DNA of 18,142 bases from JBHAEP01 sp041855665 (GCA_041855665.1 JBHAEP010000034.1:1-18142), one strand, 5' to 3'; counted from the stretch's first letter, positions 1 through 7,190 are shown. The notes: generated by a model from the letters alone, not told the origin. Made by a program: numbers and translations.

Positions 1-353
1 CAACAGCTCGAGCACGACTTTACGCTGGAAAAGGCGAAATTACTATCAATGACAAACCAGCCTTAGAATACCTTTCAGGTAATAAAACACTTCTTGCTGA
101 AGTAACCGATCCTCTTGCATTGGTAAAAAAGCAAAAAGAATTTGACGTAACCATTCGTGTAAACGGCGGTGGTCTAGCTGGTCAAGTTGATGCTATTAAG
201 CTTGCTATTTCTAAAGCTCTAACTGTCGGTCACAGCGACCTACGACCAGTGCTAAAGAAAGCAGAATTCCTAAAGCGCGACCCACGAGAAAAAGAACGCA
301 AGAAATACGGTCTTCGTTCAGCTCGCAAACGCGAACAGTTCTCAAAGCGTTAA
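1..353 (+). CDS. rpsI: Ribosomal protein S9 (uS9), 5'-truncated by window edge
   Basis: Small-subunit ribosomal protein S9, which contacts the P-site tRNA through its C-terminal tail. The reading frame is open from base 3 and the start lies upstream of the window; the first visible residues, TARARLYAGKGEI, match the conserved region just after the S9 N-terminus, so roughly 10-15 residues are missing. The middle has the family glycine-rich turn VNGGGLAGQ and the C-terminus ends in the invariant QFSKR after a lysine/arginine-rich stretch. About 116 residues are visible. A strong terminator follows at once, so this is the last gene of its operon. An internal ATG-like start at 120 is not real, because the homologous sequence continues upstream of it. 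Confidence 0.96.
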   Translation, partial: TARARLYAGKGEITINDKPALEYLSGNKTLLAEVTDPLALVKKQKEFDVTIRVNGGGLAGQVDAIKLAISKALTVGHSDLRPVLKKAEFLKRDPREKERKKYGLRSARKREQFSKR

Positions 354-358
354 TTCAA

Positions 359-391
359 AAAATACACTCCAGATTATCTGGGGTGTATTTT
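359..391 (+). terminator. Rho-independent terminator after rpsI
   Basis: A 14-15 bp stem (AAATACACTCCAGA against TCTGGGGTGTATTT, one G-T wobble) closes a 3-base loop. It begins 6 bases after the rpsI stop codon. The lower stem is A-rich on one side and T-rich on the other. The next gene's promoter begins immediately after it. Confidence 0.85.
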
Positions 392-392
392 A

Positions 393-401
393 TGTTAAAA
401 T
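393..401 (+). promoter_or_regulatory. Extended -10 promoter, leaderless type
   Basis: TGTTAAAAT fits the extended -10 form TGnTAnAAT. Its end is 9 bases before the ATG at 411 and no ribosome binding site lies between. No convincing -35 box is seen, because that position falls in the rpsI terminator stem. Transcription would start about 3 bases or fewer before the ATG. Confidence 0.6.
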
Positions 402-410
402 ATAAAATAT

Positions 411-1400
411 ATGACTAAAAAATCAAACCTAGAAACTAAACGCGGCAAAAAGCTTCAAGTCTTTTTAGAGCGACAGTCTAAAATAAACAGCCTGACAAAA
501 TCAGCTGCCAAGCAGTCATTCTCAAATGAATTGGGTAGGTTTTTTAGGATAAATAAATTAAAATGCTCAAATGAAAACAGTCTATTACAAAGCCTGACAG
601 AGCTCGGCTGGAGCGGTAAAAATATTCCATGGATGAATAATGGCTATACCATAGATACCGGATACGAGGCCGTCAGAGACAGTAGCTTTGCTCTCGATGG
701 ATTAATATATATTCAAAATGCCTCGAGTTGGCTACCTGTATTAGCGCTAGACCCAAAAGAGGGTAGTAGTGTGCTAGATTTATGCGCAGCCCCTGGGGGT
801 AAAACTAGTCATATAGCAGATATATCTGAAAATAAAATCAACTTATTTGTAAATGATAATTCAAAAAATCGCCTACATAAACTACGCCAAAATTTAAATA
901 GGATAGGAGTTAATGTTAGCGAATATTTCTTGATTAACGGTGCTTTTATCTCTAGGAAAATTGATCAAAAATTTGATTATATCCTACTTGATGCGCCCTG
1001 TAGTGGTGAAGGGTTGATAAATCTAAGCAAAACCAAATCTCTGGACACCTGGTCGGTTGCACACATTAAAAGATTATCTAAACTTCAAAAACAGTTGATC
1101 GGAGAGGCCTGGCGCCTTCTGAACCCCGGTGGAACATTAGTCTATAGCACATGCACACTAGCGCCAGAGGAGAATGAAATGGTTGTCGATTGGCTACTTC
1201 GAAAAAATAAAAATGCAGAAATCGTCAACCTACCTATATGCTTCCAAGATATTATTAGCCCATCAATAGAAGAATGGAATAATCAAGACTTATCCAGAAC
1301 CAAAAAGTCGGGCAGGATATCGCCCAACAAACAGGGATTGGAGCCTTTTTTCATAGCGAAAATAGTCAAAAAAACGGAGGATTTTAATGTCGAAATTTAA
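411..1400 (+). CDS. rRNA cytosine-C5 methyltransferase, RsmB/RsmF (NOL1/NOP2/Sun) family
   Basis: Predicted SAM-dependent RNA m5C methyltransferase of 329 residues. The SAM-binding motif I is LDLCAAPGGKTS (about 122-133). Motif IV, DAPCSGEG (194-201), holds Cys197, and motif VI, YSTCTLAPEENE (245-256), holds Cys248; this pair is the release and nucleophile cysteines of the family. Only about 100 residues precede the catalytic domain, with no room for the full NusB-like domain of E. coli RsmB, so the target (RsmB C967 or an RsmF-like site) cannot be assigned. It is first in a two-gene unit and its last 14 bases overlap the next gene. The start codon follows an extended -10 by 9 bases and has no Shine-Dalgarno sequence. 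Confidence 0.92.
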   Translation: MTKKSNLETKRGKKLQVFLERQSKINSLTKSAAKQSFSNELGRFFRINKLKCSNENSLLQSLTELGWSGKNIPWMNNGYTIDTGYEAVRDSSFALDGLIYIQNASSWLPVLALDPKEGSSVLDLCAAPGGKTSHIADISENKINLFVNDNSKNRLHKLRQNLNRIGVNVSEYFLINGAFISRKIDQKFDYILLDAPCSGEGLINLSKTKSLDTWSVAHIKRLSKLQKQLIGEAWRLLNPGGTLVYSTCTLAPEENEMVVDWLLRKNKNAEIVNLPICFQDIISPSIEEWNNQDLSRTKKSGRISPNKQGLEPFFIAKIVKKTEDFNVEI

Positions 1401-2214
1401 ACGCATAATTGATAATTCGCCTAGAGTTTTAAACCACTATGTTAAAAAAGCCGACGGCAAAACCAAAGAAACCATTGTGTTCATTCACGGCATTGGCAAC
1501 AGTTTAGAATCTTGGACTTCAACTATAGACTTTCTGCCACAAGATTATAAAATAATCGCTATAGATTTACTTGGTTTTGGTAAATCCCCTCGTCCTAAAT
1601 ATGCTGAATATGATATATCGCTTCAAGCTAGATCAGTCATGTTGACTCTCGTCAGTCTTGGTATTGCTTCAAAAGTTATCTTAATCGGCCACTCTATGGG
1701 TTCTTTGGTGTCTATCGAGCTAGCTAAAAGATATCCTTTTATGTTCAAGGGGTTGATTCTGTGCAGTCCACCGCTATACAGCCGCCAGTCTTTAGAAAAT
1801 TCTAATATAACTACAGAAAAAGCCCTGGTTGCATTATATAAAAGCGTTGGCGTCAACACTCCGGAGGTAACCCCAACCGCTTTAATTAAACTAGGCTTCA
1901 TAGCTACAAAAGTTGGCATCGCCTCTTCGGCATTCAATCTTTCAGCGGAAAACGCACCAGCATTTCTAAAAAGTCTCAAAAAGGTTATAATCGACCAATC
2001 GGCTTACGAAGATATACAAAAACTTAAGCGACCCGTGAAAATTATCTACGGTAGACTCGACCCTGTTGTTGTGATATCTCGAATTAAGAAATTAACTAAA
2101 CTTAATTCTAGAATTTCAACAAAATCAATCTTAGCCGGGCACGACATCACTCCAACCTACCATAAACCGATTCTTGAATCAATCGAAGAGCTGGCGCCTT
2201 CAACTCAAAAATGA
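1387..2214 (+). CDS. Alpha/beta hydrolase
   Basis: Serine hydrolase of the alpha/beta fold, 275 residues, probably cytoplasmic since no signal peptide is seen. The oxyanion-hole motif is HGIG (34-37), the nucleophile elbow is GHSMGS (Ser103), and the likely acid and base are Asp225 (YGRLDP) and His252 (AGHDI), giving a complete triad. Substrate cannot be told; the family includes esterases, lipases and peptidases. The ATG is preceded by a clear GGAGG (1376-1380) inside the upstream gene, and the two reading frames overlap by 14 bases, so translation is probably coupled. Its TGA stop forms the first three bases of the next promoter (TGATATAAT). Confidence 0.9.
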   Translation: MSKFKRIIDNSPRVLNHYVKKADGKTKETIVFIHGIGNSLESWTSTIDFLPQDYKIIAIDLLGFGKSPRPKYAEYDISLQARSVMLTLVSLGIASKVILIGHSMGSLVSIELAKRYPFMFKGLILCSPPLYSRQSLENSNITTEKALVALYKSVGVNTPEVTPTALIKLGFIATKVGIASSAFNLSAENAPAFLKSLKKVIIDQSAYEDIQKLKRPVKIIYGRLDPVVVISRIKKLTKLNSRISTKSILAGHDITPTYHKPILESIEELAPSTQK

Positions 2215-2220
2215 TATAAT
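2212..2220 (+). promoter_or_regulatory. Extended -10 promoter for trpS, overlapping a stop codon
   Basis: TGATATAAT is a perfect extended -10 whose TGA is the stop codon of the hydrolase gene. It ends 10 bases before the preferred trpS ATG at 2231, and no Shine-Dalgarno sequence lies between. Confidence 0.65.
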
Positions 2221-2230
2221 AAGTAATAAT

Positions 2231-3280
2231 ATGTCAAACTCAGAAAAACAAACTATCTTAACTGGAGTTCGCTCAAACGAAGAGCCGACCTTGGGCAATT
2301 ATCTCGGTGCCTTTTTGCCAATGGTTGAACTTCAGCAAAAATACAGCCAAGATTATCAAATCAATATGTTTGTCCCCGACCTACATAGCTTCACTACGCC
2401 TATAGATCATGACACTTTATATCAAAATACTTTAAAAAATATATCTTATTTTATTGGTGCTGGTTTGGATATAAAAAATCCATCAACCTTCTTGTATCGA
2501 CAAAGCTATGTCTCGGCACATAGTGAACTGGCTTGGATTTTGGATTGTTTCACATATGTTGGTGAAATGCAGAGAATGACTCAGTTTAAAGAAAAATCTA
2601 GTGAACATTCTGCTAGCGTGACTATGGGGTTGATGAATTATCCAGTTTTAATGGCGGCTGATATTTTACTATATAACGCCAAATGGGTGCCAGTCGGAGA
2701 AGATCAGTTCCAGCATCTAGAGATTGCTCGGGATATAGCGACCCGCTTCAATAATAAATTTGGGCCGACTTTTATTGTGCCTGAATCTACAGACAAGCAG
2801 ACTAGCTTCATAAGTCGGGATAATGGACTTAGGATTCGTAGCCTAACTAACCCTCTCAAGAAGATGAGTAAAAGTTCTAATGATGAAAAATCAAAAATCA
2901 ATCTAGCTGATACGCCTGATGTTGCGCGCAAAAAAATCATGAGCGCGACAACTGACAGTGAAGGTGTGATTAACCTAGACTGGGATAAGCAACCAGGAAT
3001 CTCTAATTTAATGCAAATCATGGCGACTTTGCGTGGTGAAAGCCTAGAGTATGTCGCCAGTCAATGGCAGGGTGTAGAAAGATACGGAGACCTCAAAAAG
3101 AAAGTAGCAGAAACCGTAGAAGAATTTTTGGTTGATTTTCATAATCGAATTAATCAAGTTTCAAGGGAAGAGCTAATTCAATACCTGGAAAAGTCTGAAT
3201 CCGAAGTTTCAAAAACAGCAAACGCCACATTACTTCGTGCCCAGCAGGCTGTTGGACTTCGCCCGAAAGGAGATTTTTAA
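2231..3280 (+). CDS. trpS: Tryptophanyl-tRNA synthetase
   Basis: Class I aminoacyl-tRNA synthetase that charges tRNA-Trp. The first signature is TGVRSNEEPTLGNYLGA (11-27), a variant of the usual TGxxPSGxLHLGN in which the PSG is replaced. The family blocks MAADILLY and VGEDQFQHLE (about 155-164) and the KMSKS loop (211-215) are present. Length is 349 residues, normal for bacterial TrpS. An in-frame ATG at 2174 would add 19 residues, but it lies inside the hydrolase gene and upstream of the TGATATAAT promoter; 2231 fits both the family N-terminus and the promoter. The TAA stop shares one base with the next ATG (TAATG). A tRNA-Trp gene is also in the window at 14134. Confidence 0.97.
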   Translation: MSNSEKQTILTGVRSNEEPTLGNYLGAFLPMVELQQKYSQDYQINMFVPDLHSFTTPIDHDTLYQNTLKNISYFIGAGLDIKNPSTFLYRQSYVSAHSELAWILDCFTYVGEMQRMTQFKEKSSEHSASVTMGLMNYPVLMAADILLYNAKWVPVGEDQFQHLEIARDIATRFNNKFGPTFIVPESTDKQTSFISRDNGLRIRSLTNPLKKMSKSSNDEKSKINLADTPDVARKKIMSATTDSEGVINLDWDKQPGISNLMQIMATLRGESLEYVASQWQGVERYGDLKKKVAETVEEFLVDFHNRINQVSREELIQYLEKSESEVSKTANATLLRAQQAVGLRPKGDF

Positions 3281-4443
3281 TGGCACAAAAAGCAGCATCT
3301 CAAGATATATTGGCTATTTTGAGGCTATTTGGATTGGCTGGAGATGAAAATGTCCCTCGTCATATTGAACGAATTAACTATAGTCATCCGACGGAATTTA
3401 GTCTTTTGGTTCAATTTATCTTTCAGGGAAAAAGAATGTATGTGGTTTTTGATGACACAGCAGAAGATGATTCCTACTACATAGAGGAATTGGTGAAAAC
3501 CGCACGTCAATCCGAAATTGGAGAATTAATCAAAAATCCGCGTGAAAACAATATGATGACTTACGGAATGCCTTTTAAAGGCAAGGACGTATATCTTTTT
3601 GTTGCAGTAAGCCCCACAAAAAGACTTGACGTAGAGCTAGCTCGACGCTATCCGGACATTTCACGAAGTACCTGGCAAAAGCACATCAAAGCTGGACATA
3701 TCGAGATAAAAGGTAAGGTTATAACTTCGCCCAAAACAGAGGTTGCTCCAGAGCAGGCAATATCTATAAATATACCCGAATTTAAAGACCATTCAGAAGA
3801 ATCTTTACCAATAATATACCTTGACGATGACGTCATTATTGTAGATAAGCCCGCCGGCATATTAACACACTCCAAGGGTGAGCTGAACGATGAGTTTACT
3901 GTGGCTGATTTCTTTAAGCGCTATACATCATGGGGATTGAATACAAATCGCGCCGGAATTGTCCATAGACTAGACAGGGATACAAGCGGTGTTATTATTG
4001 GCGCTAGACACGAAGAGGCAGCAAAGACTCTACAAAAGCAATTTTCCGAGCGAAAAGCCAAAAAAACCTACATGGCTGTTGTTGTTGGCACCCCTAAAAA
4101 CCCTAGGGCCAATATCGACCTACCTATAGCACGTAATCCGTCAGCGCCTAGTACTTTTAGAGTTGACGCCAAAGGTAAAGAAGCCCAAACTAGCTACCAA
4201 GTCGTAGCTAGTAATGAAAAGTATTCGTTGATTGAGCTAAAACCTCGCACCGGGCGAACACATCAGCTTAGAGTGCACATGCAGTATATAGGAACTCCGA
4301 TTTTAGGCGATAGGGTTTATGGGAAAGAATCCGATAGACTCTACCTTCATGCTAGAAGCCTGGAAGTAACTATGCCAAATGGTGAGCGAAAAACTTTTGA
4401 ATCCAAGACTCCTGAAATTTTCCAGCAAAGAGTGAAACGATGA
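3280..4443 (+). CDS. RluA-family 23S rRNA pseudouridine synthase with extra N-terminal region
   Basis: Converts uridine to pseudouridine in RNA, most likely in 23S rRNA. The catalytic motif is HRLDRDTSG (229-237) with Asp232 as nucleophile; the later KPRTGRTHQLRVHM block is also typical. An S4-like RNA-binding domain spans about 113-160 (RLDVELARRYPDISRS onward). About 110 residues before the S4 domain are not part of ordinary RluA/RluD proteins, which are near 300-330 residues against 387 here; I do not recognise this region. The gene overlaps trpS by one base, with an AAAGGA site (3266-3271), and overlaps holB by four bases (ATGA), so the three form one translationally coupled unit. Confidence 0.93.
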   Translation: MAQKAASQDILAILRLFGLAGDENVPRHIERINYSHPTEFSLLVQFIFQGKRMYVVFDDTAEDDSYYIEELVKTARQSEIGELIKNPRENNMMTYGMPFKGKDVYLFVAVSPTKRLDVELARRYPDISRSTWQKHIKAGHIEIKGKVITSPKTEVAPEQAISINIPEFKDHSEESLPIIYLDDDVIIVDKPAGILTHSKGELNDEFTVADFFKRYTSWGLNTNRAGIVHRLDRDTSGVIIGARHEEAAKTLQKQFSERKAKKTYMAVVVGTPKNPRANIDLPIARNPSAPSTFRVDAKGKEAQTSYQVVASNEKYSLIELKPRTGRTHQLRVHMQYIGTPILGDRVYGKESDRLYLHARSLEVTMPNGERKTFESKTPEIFQQRVKR

Positions 4444-5240
4444 ATTTAGAAGATCTAGGTGCAGGGGAATTAGAAAATTTACAATCATTGCCACAGGGAA
4501 TTTTACTAACTGGGGATGCTAAAAAAAGCCTACCAAAGGCTAGTTTATTGCTGGCTAAAAAATTCTCAAAGATCATCTTAGAAATAGAGCCTCAAAAATC
4601 AAAAAAATCAGTTAATTATTTAATATCCAATGAAGATATTAAAGATTTAGCCATCTCTCTCAGGATTAAAGCTAATCAACCAAGGATTGTAATTATTCAC
4701 CAAATTGAAAAAATGACCTCAAGCGCTCAAAGTTCTTTTTTGAAAATCCTTGAAGAGCCAGGAGATAATATATTTTATATTTTAAACTCTACTCACCCAG
4801 AAAAAATCAAAAATACTATAAAATCTAGGGTTCAAGAATTCCGCCTGCGACCACCGAAAGCAGAGACTATAGCCAGCTTACTGCAGTCAGAAGAACTAAC
4901 GCCAACAGAGCGGGCGCAACTAGCCTTCATCGCAAAACACGACTTGGTCTTACTTCAAGAGATAATTCAAAATCCAGAATTAAAAAATCAATACCTAGAC
5001 CGAATGAAGCTTGCCAAGCAGTTTATAACCGGAGCTAGACATCACAAGATTTTAATAGCTTATAGAGTTGATAAGAATAAAACCGATGCGCTGAATTTGA
5101 TAGACGACTCAATTTTAATATTAAAATCCGGAAAAATAACTGCTAACGAAGCTAGATTGATGGAAAACTTAGAGAAAGCGCGCCATCAAATTAATCAATC
5201 TGTATCAATAAAACTTGCTTTAACCAACAGTGTGATATAA
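4440..5240 (+). CDS. holB: DNA polymerase III delta'-like clamp-loader subunit
   Basis: AAA+-like clamp-loader subunit of 266 residues. The conserved helix MTSSAQSSFLKILEEPG resembles the gamma/delta' signature (ANALLKTLEEP), followed by TIKSRVQEF in the place of the arginine-finger SRC motif. The P-loop position reads LLTGDAKKSLPKAS, which lacks the GxxGxGKT residues, and there is no zinc-binding cysteine cluster. Loss of ATP binding is usual for delta', so delta' is favoured over gamma/tau. The start overlaps the previous stop (ATGA). The last codons contain the next gene's promoter: TATAAT (5236-5241) includes the TAA stop. Confidence 0.82.
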   Translation: MNLEDLGAGELENLQSLPQGILLTGDAKKSLPKASLLLAKKFSKIILEIEPQKSKKSVNYLISNEDIKDLAISLRIKANQPRIVIIHQIEKMTSSAQSSFLKILEEPGDNIFYILNSTHPEKIKNTIKSRVQEFRLRPPKAETIASLLQSEELTPTERAQLAFIAKHDLVLLQEIIQNPELKNQYLDRMKLAKQFITGARHHKILIAYRVDKNKTDALNLIDDSILILKSGKITANEARLMENLEKARHQINQSVSIKLALTNSVI

Positions 5241-5241
5241 T
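5233..5241 (+). promoter_or_regulatory. Extended -10 promoter for the TPR gene, overlapping the holB stop
   Basis: TGATATAAT, the same nine bases as the trpS promoter, lies over the end of holB and finishes 9 bases before the ATG at 5251. No Shine-Dalgarno sequence is present between them. Confidence 0.65.
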
Positions 5242-5250
5242 GTATTTAGT

Positions 5251-5901
5251 ATGTTTGGTCTAATAATTTTGACAATTCTTGGCGGCTGGGCAATATTACA
5301 ACGCCAATCAATCAACGAAGCAGTAAACGATATTCCTAATAAGATATCCGATAAACTTGATGCTCTTTGGGGTGTTGCACAAGAATCTCTACAGGAAAAG
5401 AAATATCTTCGTGCCGAAAAAGCACTACTGACAATCCTTCGCTTCGATGAAAGAAATGCAACTGCCTATAATCGTTTAGGTATACTGTATGCAAAACAAA
5501 AGGCCTTCAAGGATGCTATTGAATGTTTTGAAATCGCCCAGAGTCTTGAGCCGAGCGCAAGCAGCCTTCATAACGTCGGTTTAATATATTATGAAACTGA
5601 ACAGTATCCAAAAGCTGCACTAGCGTTCGAACAAGCCTTAGAGATGGAAGATGATTTGGCAGCAAGGCACATTGCATATGCCAAGGTTCAAGAAAAGCTA
5701 GGCAACACCAAGAAGATGGTAAAATCTCTAGAAAGGGCAATTGAGCTAGACCCAATTCCTCAGACATTAAATATTCTGGCCGACGCCTACGAAAGCAATG
5801 GGCAAGCCGACTTAGCTATTAATTTACGAGAAAAGGCTGCCAAAATGATAATTCCACCAGCCACTCCAAAGCGAATTCGTCAACCAAGAAAAGTAATTTA
5901 A
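5251..5901 (+). CDS. Membrane-anchored tetratricopeptide repeat protein
   Basis: 216 residues. The first 17 residues (FGLIILTILGGWAIL) are a hydrophobic segment that would act as an uncleaved anchor, followed from about residue 40 by four TPR-like units: AEKALLTILRFDERNATAYN, the unit with AFKDAIECFEIAQSLEP, the unit with YPKAALAFEQALEME, and the unit ending in SLERAIELDP. The C-terminus is a basic proline-containing tail (PKRIRQPRK). It is probably a protein-protein scaffold at the membrane; the partner is not suggested by the context. It has its own promoter over the end of holB. No clear terminator was found before the following tRNA promoter. Confidence 0.85.
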   Translation: MFGLIILTILGGWAILQRQSINEAVNDIPNKISDKLDALWGVAQESLQEKKYLRAEKALLTILRFDERNATAYNRLGILYAKQKAFKDAIECFEIAQSLEPSASSLHNVGLIYYETEQYPKAALAFEQALEMEDDLAARHIAYAKVQEKLGNTKKMVKSLERAIELDPIPQTLNILADAYESNGQADLAINLREKAAKMIIPPATPKRIRQPRKVI

Positions 5902-5919
5902 TTTTCTTATAAAAAAGTA

Positions 5920-5949
5920 TTGACGAAAATATACCTTCTGGTATATACT
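5920..5949 (+). promoter_or_regulatory. Promoter of tRNA-Thr(UGU)
   Basis: TTGACG (5920-5925), an 18-base spacer and TATACT (5944-5949), ending 11 bases before the mature tRNA 5' end. It is one of the few clear two-box promoters in the window. Confidence 0.75.
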
Positions 5950-5960
5950 AAATCTTGTAA

Positions 5961-6037
5961 GCCGCTTTAGCTCAGTTGGTTAGAGCAGCTGTTTTGTAAA
6001 CAGCAGGTCCTGGGTTCGAGTCCCTGAAGCGGCTCCA
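5961..6037 (+). tRNA. tRNA-Thr(UGU)
   Basis: A complete cloverleaf: acceptor GCCGCTT (5961-5967) pairs with AAGCGGC (6027-6033), the D stem is GCTC/GAGC, and the anticodon stem is GCTGT/ACAGC around the loop TTTGTAA with anticodon TGT at 5995-5997. The T loop TTCGAGT is standard. The CCA end is encoded (6035-6037). It reads ACA codons. Confidence 0.97.
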
Positions 6038-6053
6038 AGAAAGATTGTGGATT

Positions 6054-6078
6054 CACTCCTTTTAAAAGGAGTGTTTTT
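6054..6078 (+). terminator. Terminator after tRNA-Thr(UGU)
   Basis: The perfect palindrome CACTCCTTTTAAAAGGAGTG (6054-6073) is followed by TTTTT. It ends the plus-strand tRNA transcript before it reaches the minus-strand ribozyme element at 6104. Confidence 0.85.
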
Positions 6079-6102
6079 ATTTACCTTAATTATATCTTTA
6101 CT

Positions 6103-6159
6103 CTTACTTTTCGCTGCCACTACAGCTCATCAGCATAGCTTTTACTCTATGGAAGTAAG
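6103..6159 (-). ncRNA. Type III hammerhead ribozyme, copy 1
   Basis: Read on the minus strand, all invariant hammerhead positions are present. Stem III is CTTACTT (6159-6153) with AAGTAAG (6109-6103), 7 bp. The cleavage base is C at 6152, after UU. Stem I is CATAG/CTATG (6151-6147, 6138-6134) with an 8-base loop. The core CTGATGA is at 6133-6127. Stem II is GCTG/CAGC closed by the usual G-C pair, with loop TAGTGG, followed by GAA (6112-6110) and the A that pairs with the U before the cut. Cleavage is predicted between 6152 and 6151. The open ends at stem III make it type III. It lies downstream of the minus-strand gene ending at 6221. Confidence 0.93.
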
Positions 6160-6215
6160 TAAACAAGCAAAAATTTTCTCGAGAATGATTCGAGAAGGCT
6201 TGTTTACTTACTTTT
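6104..6215 (-). repeat. Long inverted repeat, left copy (hairpin plus ribozyme)
   Basis: On the minus strand this is identical to 8119-8231 (plus) at 108 of 113 aligned positions: one substitution beside the inner stem, three in the apical hairpin loop and one missing A in ribozyme loop I. Every stem and every catalytic base is unchanged. It starts just after the stop of the minus-strand gene. Confidence 0.97.
6153..6213 (-). promoter_or_regulatory. 3' hairpin of cassette 1
   Basis: Outer arms AAGTAAGTAAACAAG (minus, 6213-6199) and CTTGTTTACTTACTT (minus, 6167-6153) form 15 perfect pairs. Inside, TTCTCGA/TCGAGAA makes a 7-bp stem with a 7-base loop. It begins 7 bases after the stop codon. 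No T-run follows, so it is not a plain terminator; its 3' arm is also the 5' strand of hammerhead stem III. Confidence 0.9.
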
Positions 6216-6220
6216 AGAGG

Positions 6221-6913
6221 CTAGGCTCGTGCGAAGAAAAGGAGGCCTTTATATCCTGCCAGATATACACGCTTCTCTGTTAGCATGGGCTTATTATCGC
6301 GACCTAGTTTCGAACAGGCGACGGTGGTTCGAGCAACCTTAACACCTGTAATTGGGCGATACGAGCTATTCATATCAAGATGAACAGCGATACCTTTGGC
6401 AATACGATTAGTATCCCTATTTACAGAGCGATGACTACTCGCAGTGTAGTAGCGCTGCATGTATTCGCTAATCTCCGCTATGTCATAATTAGTGACATTA
6501 GCATCGACATTAGTTACAATGCCACTAACTACCGAATCACCAAACATGTCGACGAAACGAACTCGTGAAACCTCTCCGGACAGAATAGAACCGAAGGTGA
6601 TTGCAGTCTGATTAGGGACTGCAAGCAGAGTAGTCAATGGATTGCGATCGAATAATTTATCTCTTTTAGACCATCCGATTTCATCGTAGAGTTCTACATA
6701 AACGGAATCATTGGGAATGAAGGCGAAATGCCGAGGCTGACCTAGCAGGTCGTAGATATTACCGTTTTTATCGGTAATATGAACGATTCGCTTATTTCCA
6801 ACGCGCACGAAGCCGTCGCTATCAACACTAACAGGATTGATAAATTGACCTGTATTGATCCCCTTCTTGATGACAGTGAGAGTCTTTGAACCACGTGAAC
6901 CAAAACCGAACAT
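6221..6913 (-). CDS. Unknown protein, ribozyme-tailed cassette 1
   Basis: 230 residues, no family recognised. No signal peptide, membrane helix or cysteine cluster is seen; the sequence is rich in short beta-type segments. It is distantly similar to the protein at 7522-8112. The I-x-H...G...D segment around 40-57 (RIVHITDKNGNIYD) matches IKHVITASGKVFD; RVRFVDMFGDSVVSGIV (117-133) matches RVKVLNSYGEVLFSGFV; and both end in an LF-x-x-RA motif (LFFARA here). It carries about 34 more residues than its paralogue, part of them at the N-terminus (GFGSRGSK). The ATG follows a weak purine-rich site (AGAAAAGAG). Upstream are a leader hairpin and a two-box promoter; the hairpin-ribozyme element follows the stop. 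An RNA-related role is only a guess from this context. Confidence 0.85.
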   Translation of the reverse strand: MFGFGSRGSKTLTVIKKGINTGQFINPVSVDSDGFVRVGNKRIVHITDKNGNIYDLLGQPRHFAFIPNDSVYVELYDEIGWSKRDKLFDRNPLTTLLAVPNQTAITFGSILSGEVSRVRFVDMFGDSVVSGIVTNVDANVTNYDIAEISEYMQRYYTASSHRSVNRDTNRIAKGIAVHLDMNSSYRPITGVKVARTTVACSKLGRDNKPMLTEKRVYLAGYKGLLFFARA

Positions 6914-6933
6914 TTTATCTCTTTTCTAATAGT

Positions 6934-6953
6934 AAACAAGTTTTTGCTTGTTT
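6934..6953 (-). promoter_or_regulatory. 5' leader hairpin of cassette 1
   Basis: On the minus strand AAACAAG and CTTGTTT pair perfectly over 7 bp around loop CAAAAA, about 20 bases before the ATG. The 13 bases AAACAAGCAAAAA (6953-6941) are exactly complementary to TTTTTGCTTGTTT in the same transcript's 3' element (minus, 6173-6161). The matching hairpin stands before the other cassette gene. Confidence 0.8.
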
Positions 6954-7007
6954 GGGTTTGTAATGCGCTTCCACGCTTTTATAATAAAGCTTGACTGGAT
7001 TAATCTT

Positions 7008-7036
7008 ATATTAACATAATATACGCTATAAGTCAA
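7008..7036 (-). promoter_or_regulatory. Promoter of cassette 1
   Basis: On the minus strand TTGACT (7036-7031), a 17-base spacer and TAATAT (7013-7008) with the extended TG (7016-7015). It closely resembles the cassette 2 promoter: both read ATTGACTT and TATGTTAA around the two boxes. Transcription should begin near 7001, giving a leader of about 85-90 bases. Confidence 0.75.
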
Positions 7037-7060
7037 TAGTGATTATACTAAAATAAAAAA

Positions 7061-7083
7061 CCACCTCTGGTGAAGTGGTAAAA
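7061..7083 (-). terminator. Terminator after tRNA-Tyr
   Basis: On the minus strand ACCACTT/AGGTGGT (7 bp, one wobble) with loop CACCAG, followed by a T-run. It separates the tRNA-Tyr transcript from the cassette 1 promoter. Confidence 0.7.
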
Positions 7084-7090
7084 ATCTATT

Positions 7091-7175
7091 TGGTGCTGGA
7101 AGTAGGACTCGAACCTACGAAGCCTTACGGCGGGAGATTTACAGTCTCCTGTGATTGCCACTACACGATTCCAGC
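7091..7175 (-). tRNA. tRNA-Tyr(GUA)
   Basis: Minus-strand class II tRNA: acceptor GCTGGAA/TTCCAGC, anticodon loop CTGTAAA with anticodon GTA at 7142-7140, a long variable arm (CGCCGTAAGGCTTCG region) and T-loop TTCGAGT. The CCA end is encoded at 7093-7091. It is 85 bases, as expected for bacterial tRNA-Tyr. Confidence 0.96.
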
Positions 7176-7190
7176 GTGCTTATGTGTTAA

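Noticed and set aside
411..5240. UGA recoded as glycine (as in some CPR lineages)
   Set aside because: UGA ends the hydrolase gene and the pseudouridine synthase gene at the expected lengths, overlapping the next gene or promoter, and none is needed inside the conserved proteins.
6380..6568. Plus-strand ORF antisense to the cassette 1 gene
   Set aside because: It has no promoter or ribosome binding site and no family resemblance, and the opposite strand has a full cassette layout. Similar antisense ORFs under trpS, the hydrolase, GH57 and GT4 genes were rejected for the same reason.
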